Below, one piece after another: positions 6,808 through 15,503 of a stretch of 64,000 nt of DNA; position 1 is the stretch's first letter, and each line of letters starts with the position of its first letter. This DNA comes from Parvibaculaceae bacterium (GTDB lineage Bacteria > Pseudomonadota > Alphaproteobacteria > Parvibaculales > Parvibaculaceae), in contig JAPWJY010000008.1 in the NCBI GenBank assembly GCA_028283765.1, forward strand, positions 1-64,000. The letters are read 5' to 3'. Made by a program: the position numbers and the translations under genes. The notes below the pieces were generated by a model. It ran no database searches, was not told where the DNA came from, and saw only the letters and a program-made list of their open reading frames with translations.

Positions 6808-8222
6808 CTATGGGGATTTCGGTTTTCGTCGCGCTATGGGTCGGATGCACCGTTGGGCGGGACGTGCTTCTGCGGGTCGGAGCATGGCCTGGGAGGGCAG
6901 CGTGCCGTGTAAATGTCGGCCTGGATTGGGGCTTGAGATGGTGGCCGGCGCGACTGGCGCGGTCGCCGGCGCGAGCAGCATCGTGGCCGGAAGCATACGA
7001 CTTTCGGCGCGCGGTGAGGTCGAGCCATGCCGAGTCATGACGTGGTCATCTCGGTCGGTGGTGGCGTAAGGCGGTGCGCGCGGCTGGCGCCAGCGCTCGA
7101 AGGCCTCGATGACAACCATGTGCCCGCCGCAGCAGGGGCATGGCGGGCGGATATCGGTCGGTTCGTCGGGCGCAGCATCGGGCGGCGGTGCGACGCCAAG
7201 CAACTGGCGGGCGTGTTCGAGATGGGCCTTGCGGGTGGCGCTGGCGAGCAAGCCGTAATGGCGGATGCGGTGGAACCCGCGCGGCAGGACGTGCAGCAGG
7301 AAGCGACGGATGAACTCGTCTGTCGCCAGCGTCATGGCCTGCTGCCGGTCGGCGCCGCGCGGCGGTAATCCTTGTAGCGCATAGTGACGCCGGCCTCGTC
7401 GAAGGCGAGCAGGCGGCTGTTCGAGATCGCGACCCGGTGGGTGTAGCGCGACAGATAGGCGAGCACCGCTTGCGGCCCGGCGAACGGCGGTTTTGCGTAG
7501 ACCACCCAGTTCTTCTTTCTGACCGGGGACAGGTGCCGCAGGAACGCACGCCGATCGGTCAGGTGCGCGAGGGCACCGTAGAAGGCGAGGCGCCCCGCCG
7601 CGTGGAGCGCCATCAGCCTGGTCAGGAACAGGCGGCGGAACAGCTTGCCCAGCACGCGCACCGGCAGCAGGAACGCCGGCCGCGAGGATATCCAGCGCGA
7701 GCCGTCGCGAGCGATGCCGCCACCGGGCACGATCATGTGGACATGCGGATGATGCGTCATCGCCGATCCCCATGTGTGCAGCACCGCGGTGATACCGATG
7801 CGCGCGCCGAGGTGCTTTGGGTCGGCGGCGATCGTCAGCATCGTCTCGGATGCCGCCTTGAACAGCAGGTCGTAGACCAGCGCCTTGTTGTGGAACGCGA
7901 TGTCGGCGACCTCGGCGGGCAGCGTGAAGACGACGTGGAAGTAGCCCACCGGCAGCAGGTCGGCCTCGCGCTCGGCGAGCCAGGCGCGCGCGGCGGCGCC
8001 CTGGCACCGGGGACAATGCCGGTTGCGGCAGCTGTTATAGGCGATCCGCCAATGCCCGCAGTCGGTGCAGGCCTCGACATGACCGCCCAGCGCGGCGGTG
8101 CGGCAATGCTCGATCGCCGACATGATCTTGAGCTGATGCAGGCTCAGATGCCCTGCATGCGCGGCCCGGTAGGCGGGACCGGCGGCGCGGAAGATGTCGG
8201 CGACCTCGAGGGAGGCACGCAA
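6808..8222 (-). pseudogene. IS91-family HUH (Y2) transposase, frameshifted
   Basis: The N-terminal zinc-binding domain is seen as 'ACTDCGHWRIAYNSCRNRHC' plus 'PRCQ'. The HUH metal site is 'HHPHVHMIVPGGG', and the two-tyrosine nicking motif is 'YLSRYTHRVAISN' (Y-x3-Y). All three are diagnostic of IS91-family rolling-circle transposases. After 'GVTMRYKDYRR' the frame is lost at about 7358-7363, where one base appears to be missing. The neighbouring frame continues 'DRQQAMTLATDEFIRRFLLH' and the conserved tail 'GFHRIRHYGLLAS', with 'CPCCGGHM' near the end, to a stop at 6808. The start is a TTG at 8222 directly after the recombinase gene. As read, the product would stop after 296 residues and lose its C-terminal domain, so I class it as a pseudogene unless the shift is an error. 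Confidence 0.85.
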
Positions 8223-8229
8223 CGCTGCG

Positions 8230-9136
8230 TCAACCGGCCGGCGTCTTGCCCTCCATCAGCGCCATCAGCCGGTCGAGCGGGCCGGTCACGGCGCATGGAT
8301 CGTGCGGGTGGCGACCTTGGTGTAGAGCGCGGTCGTCTCGAGCTTGCTGTGCCCGAGCAGCACCTGGATCACGCGGATATCGACGTCCTGCTCGAGCAGG
8401 TGAGTGGCGAAGCTGTGCCGCAGCGTGTGCGGGCTGACGCGCTTGCGGATCCCGGCCGCCTCGGCCGCCTCGCAGACGGCGCGGTGGAGCTGCCGGTCGA
8501 GATCGGGTCGGTGTAGCTGCGCCCGGGAAACAGCCAGCCGTGCGGCAGCAGGACACTGCGCCGCTTGCCCTCGCGCCACCACAGCCGCAGCAGCTCGAGC
8601 AGTTGCGGCGACAGCATGGCGTTGCGGTCCTTGCGCCCTTTGCCCTCCTCGATGCGGATCAGCATCCGCTTGCTGTCGATATCGTCGGCCTTGAGGTGCG
8701 CGACCTCCGACACGCGCAGGCCGGCGCCATACGCGACGCCCAGCGCGGCGCGGTACTTGATGCCCGGCGCCGCCTCGAGCAGCCTTGCCACCTCATCGAC
8801 GCTCAGCACGTCGGGGAGCTTGCGGGGACGATGCGCCAGCACCAGCCGCCGCGCCAGATCAGGTCGTTCGAGCGTCACGTCGAACAGGAAGCGCAGCGCC
8901 GACACCGAGCCGTTGATGGTGGACTCGCTGACTCCGTGCTCGCGCTGATGAAGCTGGAAGCGCCGCACATCCTCGGCGGTTGCGGTGTCGGGCGAGCGCC
9001 CTAAAAACGCCGCGAAGGCGCGAACGTGGCGGACATAGTCATGCTGGGTCCGCGCCCGCATCGAGCGCATCGCCATGTCGTCCAGCATCCGCTGACGCAG
9101 CGGGGTGACGGGCCGTTCGGTCGGTTGAGTCGCCAT
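8230..9136 (-). pseudogene. tyrosine recombinase of the IS91-type element, two frameshifts
   Basis: A site-specific tyrosine recombinase with an N-terminal SAM-like core-binding domain ('MRARTQHDYVRHVRAFAAFL') and a catalytic domain whose residues are all present: the first arginine in '[16 protein letters not shown]', '[15 protein letters not shown]', and '[16 protein letters not shown]' with the nucleophilic tyrosine. Reading it through needs two corrections. One base is missing in the C/G run near 8492-8496 ('GRSYTDPIS' to '[15 protein letters not shown]') and one near 8288-8292 (after 'TRTIHA' to '[16 protein letters not shown]'). The start at 9136 (MATQPTERP) is preferred over the longer frame because gaggaactcctc lies just upstream. 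That site is inside a hairpin (9139-9165), so translation may be restrained. It precedes the transposase, probably in one transcript. Confidence 0.85.
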
Positions 9137-9138
9137 GA

Positions 9139-9165
9139 GGAGTTCCTCTCGTTGAAGGGAACTCC
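9139..9165 (-). promoter_or_regulatory. hairpin covering the recombinase ribosome-binding site
   Basis: GGAGTTCC (9139-9146) and GGAACTCC (9158-9165) form a perfect 8-bp stem around an 11-base loop. On the minus strand the 3' arm contains the purine-rich Shine-Dalgarno region two bases before the ATG at 9136. Such sequestration is a common way for mobile elements to limit recombinase synthesis. It might instead be the subterminal hairpin of the element end. Confidence 0.5.
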
Positions 9166-9546
9166 ATCGTCCGTCACCGCCTCCATGCGGGCCAAACCTC
9201 AGCGAGGGCACGCTACCTCACCACCAGCACCATTGCCGCGCAGCGGCTTCGTGCTGTGGGTCTTGCCGAGCGCTGCTGCGCCGAAACTCCTCCGACGCTT
9301 CGTCGAGGAAGACGTAAAGGGCTGCGATCCGGCCGTCACGTACTATGATGACATCCCACCCCCGTACCGCCCCGATCTGCGGATAAAGCTGTGCATCAAG
9401 CGGGCATTATCCCCAGAACACCCGAATCGCAGCCGGTGCCGGCGTTTCATGGCTGACTTTTCCCCAGGCGCCCGGCCCGTCTCCGGTGCGGGATTCCCCT
9501 GATCGGCTGAGCTGCAACTTATCCACAGCTCCATAGCCGCAAGACA
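9166..9546. other. intergenic region between the mobile element and glnK
   Basis: No gene is supported. A plus-strand frame (to 9502) with text such as 'TYYDDIPPPYRPDLRIKL' is open but has no start signal and no family I recognise. The right end holds the glnK terminator. This is the likely junction between accessory DNA on the left and core chromosome on the right. Confidence 0.35.
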
Positions 9547-9580
9547 ACAAAAAACCCGGAACGCAATAAGCTTCCGGGTT
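9547..9580 (-). terminator. rho-independent terminator of amtB-glnK
   Basis: Read on the minus strand, AACCCGGAA (9580-9572) pairs with TTCCGGGTT (9561-9553) around a 10-base loop and is followed by a run of T residues (9554-9548). It lies 52 bases past the glnK stop. Confidence 0.85.
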
Positions 9581-9631
9581 GAAAACGGGATAACCCGCTG
9601 TGTGGGGGAGAGCGCCCCCACCTCAAGACGC

Positions 9632-9971
<340 letters not shown>

Positions 9972-9993
9972 CTCTCTCTCCCTTGCTCGGCCG

Positions 9994-11319
9994 TTACTGG
10001 ATGGTTTCGCCATGCAGGCTGATGTCGAGACCCTCGACCTCTTCCTGTGGCGAGACACGCAGGCCGAAGATCGCCTTGACGATCATCAGCAGCACAAAGG
10101 TGCCGACACCGGACCAGATGAGAGTGGCAGCGACGCCTTCGATCTGGATGATGACCTGACCCCAGTTGCCTTCGAGTCCGCCCGACTTGCCGCCGATGGC
10201 GGTGGAAGCGAACACGCCGGTGAGGATAGCGCCGACGATGCCGCCGATGCCATGGACGCCGAACACGTCGAGCGAGTCGTCGTAGCCAAGCGCCTTCTTG
10301 AGGCTGGTGGCGCCCCAGAAGCAGATCAGGCCCGCGAGGAGACCGATCCAGAGCGCGCCGACCGGATCAACGAAACCGGCGGCAGGGGTGATCGCGACCA
10401 GACCGGCCACGGCGCCCGAGCAGAGGCCCAGAAGGGTGGGCTTCTTGTGGATGACCCATTCAGCCGTCATCCAGGCCAGGGCGGCCATGCCGGTGGCGAT
10501 CTGCGTGACGACCATGGCCATGGCGGCACCGGTGCCGGCGCTCAGGGCCGAACCGGCGTTGAAGCCGAACCAGCCGACCCACAGAAGGGCAGCGCCGATC
10601 ATGGTGAGCAGGACATTGTGGGGAGCCATGTTCTCATGACCGAAGCCCTTGCGAGGCCCGAGCACGAGGCAACCGACGAGGCCCGCGATGCCGGCGTTGA
10701 TGTGAACGACCGTACCGCCGGCATAGTCCAGAACGCCCAGACCGCCGAGGAAGCCGCCACCCCACACCCAATGGGCGATGGGCGCGTAGATGAAGATCAG
10801 CCAGAGGGTGATGAAGGCGACCAGCGACCCGAACTTCACGCGATCGGCGAAGGCGCCGATGATGAGGGCGGGGGTGATGATCGCGAAGGTCATCTGGAAG
10901 ACCATGAACAGGCTTTCCGGGATCGTGCCGGAAAGGGACGTGGCATCAAGGCCGACCAGGAACAGGCGGTCGAGACCGCCGATATAGGCCTGCATCGAAC
11001 CACCGTCGCGGAAGGCGAGCGAGTAGCCGATGATCGTCCACAGAACTGTAACAAGGCAGCAGATCATGAAGGTCTGTGCCGCCATCGTGACGACGTTCTT
11101 CTTGCGGACCATACCACCGTAAAACAGGGCAACGCCCGGAATGGTCATCATCAGAACAAGAGCGGTCGAAGTCAGCATCCAGGCTGTATCGCCTGAGTTC
11201 AGCGTCGGCGCAGTATCCGCAAAGGCGGTCCCCATCGTTGCGAGTAGTCCAATGGTTCCTGCCGCAGCCCCCAGGCCAACAGCGCGGAACCACCCGCTAT
11301 TTCTTGATTTCTCTGTCAT
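9994..11319 (-). CDS. amtB: ammonium transporter AmtB
   Basis: An inner-membrane ammonium channel of about 441 residues. A cleavable N-terminal segment ('FRAVGLGAAAGTIGLLATMG', ending 'TAFAD') is followed by eleven hydrophobic helices. Family marks include 'GVALFYGGMVRKKNV', 'DYAGGTVVHINAGIAGLVG' (with the first pore histidine) and 'DDSLDVFGVHGIGGIVGAIL' (with the second). The C-terminal cytoplasmic tail ends 'ISLHGETIQ'. It imports ammonium when nitrogen is scarce and is gated by GlnK, encoded next. The ATG at 11319 (MTEKSRNSGWF) has ggagagacgg directly before it. An ATG at 11331 is also in frame but lacks such a site. A sigma-54 promoter lies upstream at 11391-11405, so nitrogen control through NtrC is expected. 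Confidence 0.95.
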   Translation of the reverse strand: MTEKSRNSGWFRAVGLGAAAGTIGLLATMGTAFADTAPTLNSGDTAWMLTSTALVLMMTIPGVALFYGGMVRKKNVVTMAAQTFMICCLVTVLWTIIGYSLAFRDGGSMQAYIGGLDRLFLVGLDATSLSGTIPESLFMVFQMTFAIITPALIIGAFADRVKFGSLVAFITLWLIFIYAPIAHWVWGGGFLGGLGVLDYAGGTVVHINAGIAGLVGCLVLGPRKGFGHENMAPHNVLLTMIGAALLWVGWFGFNAGSALSAGTGAAMAMVVTQIATGMAALAWMTAEWVIHKKPTLLGLCSGAVAGLVAITPAAGFVDPVGALWIGLLAGLICFWGATSLKKALGYDDSLDVFGVHGIGGIVGAILTGVFASTAIGGKSGGLEGNWGQVIIQIEGVAATLIWSGVGTFVLLMIVKAIFGLRVSPQEEVEGLDISLHGETIQ

Positions 11320-11757
11320 CCGTCTCTCCATGAAGCGCCGGGTTGGTGGCCCCGGCTGGCTTGCTCCGGCATTTCTTCCCTACGCCCCTCGCAAATGGGA
11401 TGCCAGCGCCTGGCCTTTCCTTCTCAAAAAACGTGCCGGACGGAAAAACGACCGTGGAATGATTGTTTCGCTTGAATCCCGCCCCATGCGCACCACCCTG
11501 CGCTGATCAAATCTACATCAATTTGCTTTCAGGATAATCAAATTCTGATATTTGCCTAAATTTTGTGCTCGAATTTGATTGTATCTTGTCATGGGCGGCT
11601 GTCTGGCGAGATGGCCATGTCCAGGGGCGCCATGAAGCCCGGCGGCGCAATATTCAGCAAAAAGAAGGATATGCGGCCGAAACAGGCGCTTCCGGCCCGG
11701 CCGGGGGCAGGGCCGTGCGATGACTGCCGGGAACCTGTCTGGAAAGCCCGGTGCAGA
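11320..11757. other. intergenic region with the amtB promoter
   Basis: No gene is seen. The left half holds the sigma-54 promoter for amtB. An inverted repeat GCGCA-N6-TGCGC at about 11488-11503 lies some 90 bases further upstream, where an NtrC site would be expected, but it is a poor match to the consensus. The stretch around 11510-11590 is markedly AT-rich compared with its surroundings. Confidence 0.4.
11391..11405 (-). promoter_or_regulatory. sigma-54 (-24/-12) promoter of amtB-glnK
   Basis: On the minus strand the sequence is TGGCATCCCATTTGC, against the consensus TGGCAC-N5-TTGC. The GG and GC doublets are exactly 12 bases apart. It lies 72 bases before the chosen amtB start. RpoN control of ammonium uptake is well established in proteobacteria. 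Confidence 0.8.
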
Positions 11758-12975
11758 TCAGTAGGTGGAGGGCGTCGCCTTGGCCCGGGCCAGCACGGCG
11801 GCATTTTCCGGCACGGGAGCGGCTTGCGGCGCGAGAGCGGCGGCGCGCACCTTCTTGCGCCGGTCGAGTTCCTCGGTGACCCAGGCGATGAATACCATCA
11901 GCAGCACGGCGGCCGCGTCCACGCCATAGCTGAGGCCCGGCACGTGGGTATTGAGATTGATCACGTCGCCGCCCAGCGAAATCATCGTGCCGAGCGTGAA
12001 GCAGGGCAGGCCGTTACGGCCGATCAGCGTGAACCAGCGAAGCGGCGCGCGCGACCAGTCCGCCTCGATGCGGCTGACCGTGATGCGGGCAAGCCAGGCG
12101 AGCGACAGGAAGCTCAGCAGGCGCAGGGCGTGGAGATCCGTCTTGCTGACGGGGTAGATCAGGTCAGTGATCGCCTTGGGGGGGAATGTCTCGCTCGCGC
12201 CAGGAAACTGCCAGATGATCGCCTGCATGGCGGCGGCGGCGGCGAACAGGCCCGCGGCCCAGGTCACCTTCGCGGTGTTGCGGTCCAGCGCGGCCAGAAT
12301 GTCCGTGCCGCGGATGCCAAAGGTCATGCCGAGGATGAAGATGAACTGCCAGGCGAAAGGATTGTAGAAATAACCCGTCGCGGTGTCGGATGGCAGGATC
12401 ATATTGAGCTGCGGCGCGAGCCACCAGACAATGAAGCTTGTGCCGAGCAGCAGGATCGGCGCGCGGGTCAGGCCGCGCACGAACAGAGGCACGAACGACA
12501 TCAGGATGATGTAGACGGTGAGAATGTTGGCGAGCGCCGGCTGGGTGAACAGGGTGACGAGCGCGACCATATAGCCCAGCGGATCCTCGACCAGAAACTG
12601 GCCAAAGCCGTTCCACAAGGTGTGGTAGACGAGGCCGAAGTGCGTGAGCAGCGCCGAGGCGGCGCTGAGGCCGAGCGCCGTCGCCAGATAGGCGAGGTAA
12701 AGCTTGCCCGAACGGCGGTACATGCGCGTCGCCGCCACCTTGTAGCCGGAACGCGCGGACACCTTGGCGAAGGCGATGGTGGCCGCAAGGCCCGAAATGA
12801 AGACGAAGAGTTCGCTTGCGTCGGCCAGCGCGAAATTGCGCATGGTGATGTGCGAAAGCGGGCTCAGGGAGATGTGATCGGCCACAATGAACAGCAGCGC
12901 GAGCCCGCGGAAAAAGTCGATCCATTGATTCCGCCGGGTCATCATGGGCTGCATCTGCGTTGAGGGCATCGCCAT
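11758..12975 (-). CDS. OpgC-domain membrane protein (glucan acyltransferase family)
   Basis: A polytopic membrane protein of about 405 residues with ten or more hydrophobic helices. The N-terminal 'RNQWIDFFRGLALLFIVADH' and 'DASELFVFISGLAATIAFAK' are the signature of the OpgC family. OpgC is an inner-membrane acyltransferase that succinylates osmoregulated periplasmic glucans; many homologues have unknown acceptors. The start at 12975 (MAMPSTQMQP) is chosen because caggaaag lies eight bases upstream; the frame is open further up to a TTG at 13032 but without support. The cytoplasmic tail is Ala/Pro-rich. No glucan synthesis genes (opgG, opgH, ndvB) are near, so the acceptor cannot be inferred from context. 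Confidence 0.85.
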   Translation of the reverse strand: MAMPSTQMQPMMTRRNQWIDFFRGLALLFIVADHISLSPLSHITMRNFALADASELFVFISGLAATIAFAKVSARSGYKVAATRMYRRSGKLYLAYLATALGLSAASALLTHFGLVYHTLWNGFGQFLVEDPLGYMVALVTLFTQPALANILTVYIILMSFVPLFVRGLTRAPILLLGTSFIVWWLAPQLNMILPSDTATGYFYNPFAWQFIFILGMTFGIRGTDILAALDRNTAKVTWAAGLFAAAAAMQAIIWQFPGASETFPPKAITDLIYPVSKTDLHALRLLSFLSLAWLARITVSRIEADWSRAPLRWFTLIGRNGLPCFTLGTMISLGGDVINLNTHVPGLSYGVDAAAVLLMVFIAWVTEELDRRKKVRAAALAPQAAPVPENAAVLARAKATPSTY

Positions 12976-13075
12976 CTTCGGGCTTTCCTGGGCAAGGGGC
13001 GGGGCAGACAGCCAGGCATCTCTGCCCCCCAACCATTTAACATTAACGAATTGGTAATCTTTTAAAAGGGCGATT

Positions 13076-13588
13076 TCAGGGCAGCATTGGGGACGAGGGT
13101 GGAATGATCGTGGCGTTGACGCGTTGTTTCAGGGCTTCATTCATGGAACGGAAGTCAGCCTCAAACCGGTCGGTCCCGACGAGCCAAAGCAGCACGCCGC
13201 TGAAACTTTCTCCATGTACGAAGCGGGTGCCCTCGCCCGAGGGCACCAGCGCAAAATAATGCTCGCCGTCGAAAAGCCGGGGCAGGGCGAGGCGTCCGCG
13301 CCAGCGGATCAGGAGTCCCGGATCGACCGACAGAAGGACGGGATGGAAGGTGCGGGCCGCCCCGCCGTGCGAGGAAAGCCGCACCTTGAGGCGTTCGCCC
13401 GGGCGTAATGTGCCCTCGATATGCGTGATGAACGGGTTCCAGCCGGGATAGGCGGGAAAGTCGCGAAGAACCTCCCACACGGCGCTGGCGGACGCGCCGA
13501 TCTCGATTTCGGTCCGCAATTCGCGCTTCGGCACAAATACAAAGAGGGCGATCAGGGCAAGGGCGGCAGCCGGACATATGAAGATCAT
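13076..13588 (-). CDS. SRPBCC-domain protein with an N-terminal membrane anchor
   Basis: The predicted 170-residue product starts with a hydrophobic helix ('MIFICPAAALALIALFVFVP') and continues into an SRPBCC (START/Bet v1-like) lipid- or ligand-binding fold: 'ASASAVWEVLRDFPAYPGWN' and 'PFITHIEGTLRPGERLKV', which is the pattern of polyketide cyclase/dehydrase-like proteins. Such proteins bind hydrophobic ligands in a deep cavity; no catalytic residue can be assigned. The frame is open upstream to 13741, with another ATG at 13660 (MGINKT). I prefer 13588 because the SRPBCC family rarely has the extra N-terminus and ggaaaac precedes this ATG, but the start is uncertain. It is transcribed away from the GlxA-type regulator. 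Confidence 0.75.
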   Translation of the reverse strand: MIFICPAAALALIALFVFVPKRELRTEIEIGASASAVWEVLRDFPAYPGWNPFITHIEGTLRPGERLKVRLSSHGGAARTFHPVLLSVDPGLLIRWRGRLALPRLFDGEHYFALVPSGEGTRFVHGESFSGVLLWLVGTDRFEADFRSMNEALKQRVNATIIPPSSPMLP

Positions 13589-13766
13589 GCTGTTTTCCGT
13601 CGCCCCCACTGAGCGTTCGATCCAAGACCATTCATCTGTTGCCGTTTTGTTTATGCCCATTTTAGCGCCGGGATACATCCCCGGGGTGGGCCGCCGGAGC
13701 TGATTTGGCAGAAAATGCCTGTATCCTGTCCTTTCCGCCAATTCATGCGGCAGTTAGCCTGCATAC

Positions 13767-14822
13767 ATGATGACCAGACACACCATTGCCTCTCCCCGCG
13801 CGGCTGCGCCACGACGTGTCGTCATGCTGGGCTATGACGGCGCGCAGATTCTCGACATCACCGGGCCGATGCAGATTTTTGCGGCGGTGGCGGAAGCGGG
13901 GGGCAAGCCGGGCTACAGCATCGAGCTGACGGCGCCCCGCTCCGGGACGATCACCACCAGTTGCGGCCTGACGCTCGGCATCGGGCGGAGCATCGAGGCC
14001 TTTACCCCCGGCGATCTTGCCGGGATCGACATGTTTCTCGTTTCCGGTGGACAGGTGGAGACTCTGGCCTCCGACCCCTCGATCATCGGCTTCATACGCG
14101 ATGCCGCAGCGGCAGCCCGGCGCACGGCCTCGGTCTGCACCGGGGCTTTCCTGCTGGCGGAGGCGGGACTGCTCGATGGCCGCCGGGCCGCGACCCACTG
14201 GGCCTATGCGGAAGCATTCCGGGAGCGCTATCCACAGGTGGAACTCGATGCGGACGCGATTTTCGTGCGCGACGGCGAGATCTGGTCGTCGGCCGGGGTG
14301 ACGGCGGGCATGGATCTGGCGCTGGCCATGGTCGAGGCCGATCATGGGCGCGAGGTGGCGCGTACCATTGCGCGCCGTCTGGTCATGTTCCTGATGCGCC
14401 CCGGCGGCCAGTCGCAATATTCGGTGAGCCTTGCTCCCCACGCTGCGGACGAAGGGCGGATCGGGGCCATCTGCGCCTATGTGACAGCCCATCCCGGCGC
14501 CGACCTCAGCGTGCCCGTGCTGGCCCGCCGGGCGGCCATGAGCGAGCGCGGCTTTGCCCGCCACTTCAAGGCGGAGACGGGCATGACCCCGGCCGATTTC
14601 GTCGAGAGAGTCCGGCTCGATCTTGCCCGCCGCCTGCTCTCCGACGGCGATCTCAGCCTCGACCGGGTGGCGGAAGCCTGCGGCTTTGTCACCGGGGAGC
14701 GGATGCGCCGGACCTTTATCCGCCATCTCGCCATTACGCCGGGGGCCTATCGCAACCGTTTCCGCACGAGCCGTCCGGATTCTTCCCATCTTCCCGCTGA
14801 AAGGAATATCCATGCCTGCTGA
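13767..14822 (+). CDS. GlxA-type transcriptional regulator (DJ-1/PfpI plus AraC)
   Basis: A cytoplasmic regulator of 351 residues. The N-terminal 200 residues are a DJ-1/PfpI amidase-like domain with the nucleophile-elbow cysteine in 'ASVCTGAFLLAEAG', used here as a ligand-sensing domain. The C-terminal 100 residues form an AraC/XylS DNA-binding domain with two helix-turn-helix units ('PVLARRAAMSERGFARHFKA' and 'DRVAEACGFVTGERMRRTFI'). GlxA-family proteins commonly activate adjacent catabolic genes in response to a small molecule; the ligand here is unknown. Its stop overlaps the start of the DJ-1 gene by 11 bases, so it heads a putative operon with that gene, an esterase and a thioesterase. 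Confidence 0.93.
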   Translation: MMTRHTIASPRAAAPRRVVMLGYDGAQILDITGPMQIFAAVAEAGGKPGYSIELTAPRSGTITTSCGLTLGIGRSIEAFTPGDLAGIDMFLVSGGQVETLASDPSIIGFIRDAAAAARRTASVCTGAFLLAEAGLLDGRRAATHWAYAEAFRERYPQVELDADAIFVRDGEIWSSAGVTAGMDLALAMVEADHGREVARTIARRLVMFLMRPGGQSQYSVSLAPHAADEGRIGAICAYVTAHPGADLSVPVLARRAAMSERGFARHFKAETGMTPADFVERVRLDLARRLLSDGDLSLDRVAEACGFVTGERMRRTFIRHLAITPGAYRNRFRTSRPDSSHLPAERNIHAC

Positions 14823-15432
14823 GCGCACGATCGGCATATTGCTGTTTGAGGATGCCGAGGAACTTGATTTCGTCGGGCCGTTCGAGGTCTTCACCATGTC
14901 GAACGAGGTGATGGAGCTTCAGGGCAAGGCCGCGCCTGACCGGATCGTGTTCATTTCCGAACAGGGCGGGCAGGTCAAGGCCCGCAAGGGCATGCGCGTC
15001 GAGACCGATCATTCGTTCGAGACCGCGCCGAAGCTCGATGTGCTGCTGGTGCCGGGCGGGCAGGGCACGCGCGCGCTGGTCGGGCACAAGCCGTTGCTGT
15101 CGTGGGTCGACCGGGTGGCGGCGGACTGTGAGTGGGTCACGAGCGTATGTACCGGCACGCTGGTGCTGACGGCGGCGGGGCCTGCGCGCGGCAAGCGCGT
15201 CACCACCCATTGGGGTTTCATCGAGGCGTTGCGCGCGCGCGGCGAGGCAAGCGAGGTGGTCGAGAACATCCGCTATGTCCGGGACGGCAATCTGGTGACG
15301 AGCGCGGGCGTTTCAGCGGGCATCGACATGGCCCTGTGGCTCGTGGGCCAGTGGCACGGCCCGGCCCATGCGCGCATGACCCAGCGGGCCATGGAATATG
15401 ATCCGGCACCGCCCTACAGCGCGGATGTTTAG
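14812..15432 (+). CDS. DJ-1/PfpI-family protein
   Basis: A 206-residue stand-alone DJ-1/PfpI-fold protein: 'TIGILLFEDAEELDFVGPFE', 'DVLLVPGGQGTRAL' and the conserved cysteine in 'VTSVCTGTLVLTAAG' followed by 'TTHWG'. It is closest in pattern to the isonitrile-hydratase/ThiJ-like branch, which includes enzymes acting on small nitriles or glyoxals, but the real substrate is unknown. The ATG at 14812 has aaggaatatcc directly upstream and overlaps the end of the GlxA-type regulator, which shares the fold. A longer open frame back to 14623 lies inside that regulator and is not used. The regulator and this gene may have arisen by domain duplication. Confidence 0.9.
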   Translation: MPAERTIGILLFEDAEELDFVGPFEVFTMSNEVMELQGKAAPDRIVFISEQGGQVKARKGMRVETDHSFETAPKLDVLLVPGGQGTRALVGHKPLLSWVDRVAADCEWVTSVCTGTLVLTAAGPARGKRVTTHWGFIEALRARGEASEVVENIRYVRDGNLVTSAGVSAGIDMALWLVGQWHGPAHARMTQRAMEYDPAPPYSADV

Positions 15433-15503
15433 GGCTGACCTTTTGTCAAAACCGCCTACACTCTCCCGACCGTCATCAGGCATAAAAACGATCGGGAGAG
15501 AAA

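Larger units (their letters stand above)
6800..9165 (-). mobile_element. IS91-type element with its own tyrosine recombinase (ends approximate)
   Basis: A tyrosine recombinase gene (9136-8230) is followed 7 bp later by an IS91-family HUH transposase (8222-6808), both on the minus strand. This pairing occurs in one branch of IS91-like elements. The limits given are only the outermost coding sequence plus the hairpin upstream of the recombinase; rolling-circle elements have no inverted repeats or target duplication to fix them. Three frameshifts in the two genes suggest that the copy is inactive or mis-sequenced. Confidence 0.7.

Noticed and set aside
9026-9502. 158-codon plus-strand frame between the mobile element and glnK
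   Set aside because: Its first half is antisense to the recombinase; the rest has no start signal or known domain.
10012-11196. 394-codon open frame opposite amtB, and similar antisense frames opposite argH, lepA, ptsP and the ferredoxin reductase
   Set aside because: All lie opposite well-conserved genes, show reversed codon-position bias and have no family likeness.
11488-11503. NtrC-binding site upstream of amtB
   Set aside because: The GCGCA-N6-TGCGC repeat is in a plausible position but departs from the TGCACC-type consensus, so I list it only as a possibility in the intergenic entry.
11563-12963. 466-codon open frame on the plus strand opposite the OpgC gene
   Set aside because: Its composition is Arg/Gly/Glu-rich, it has no domain, and it mirrors codon bias of the membrane protein on the other strand.
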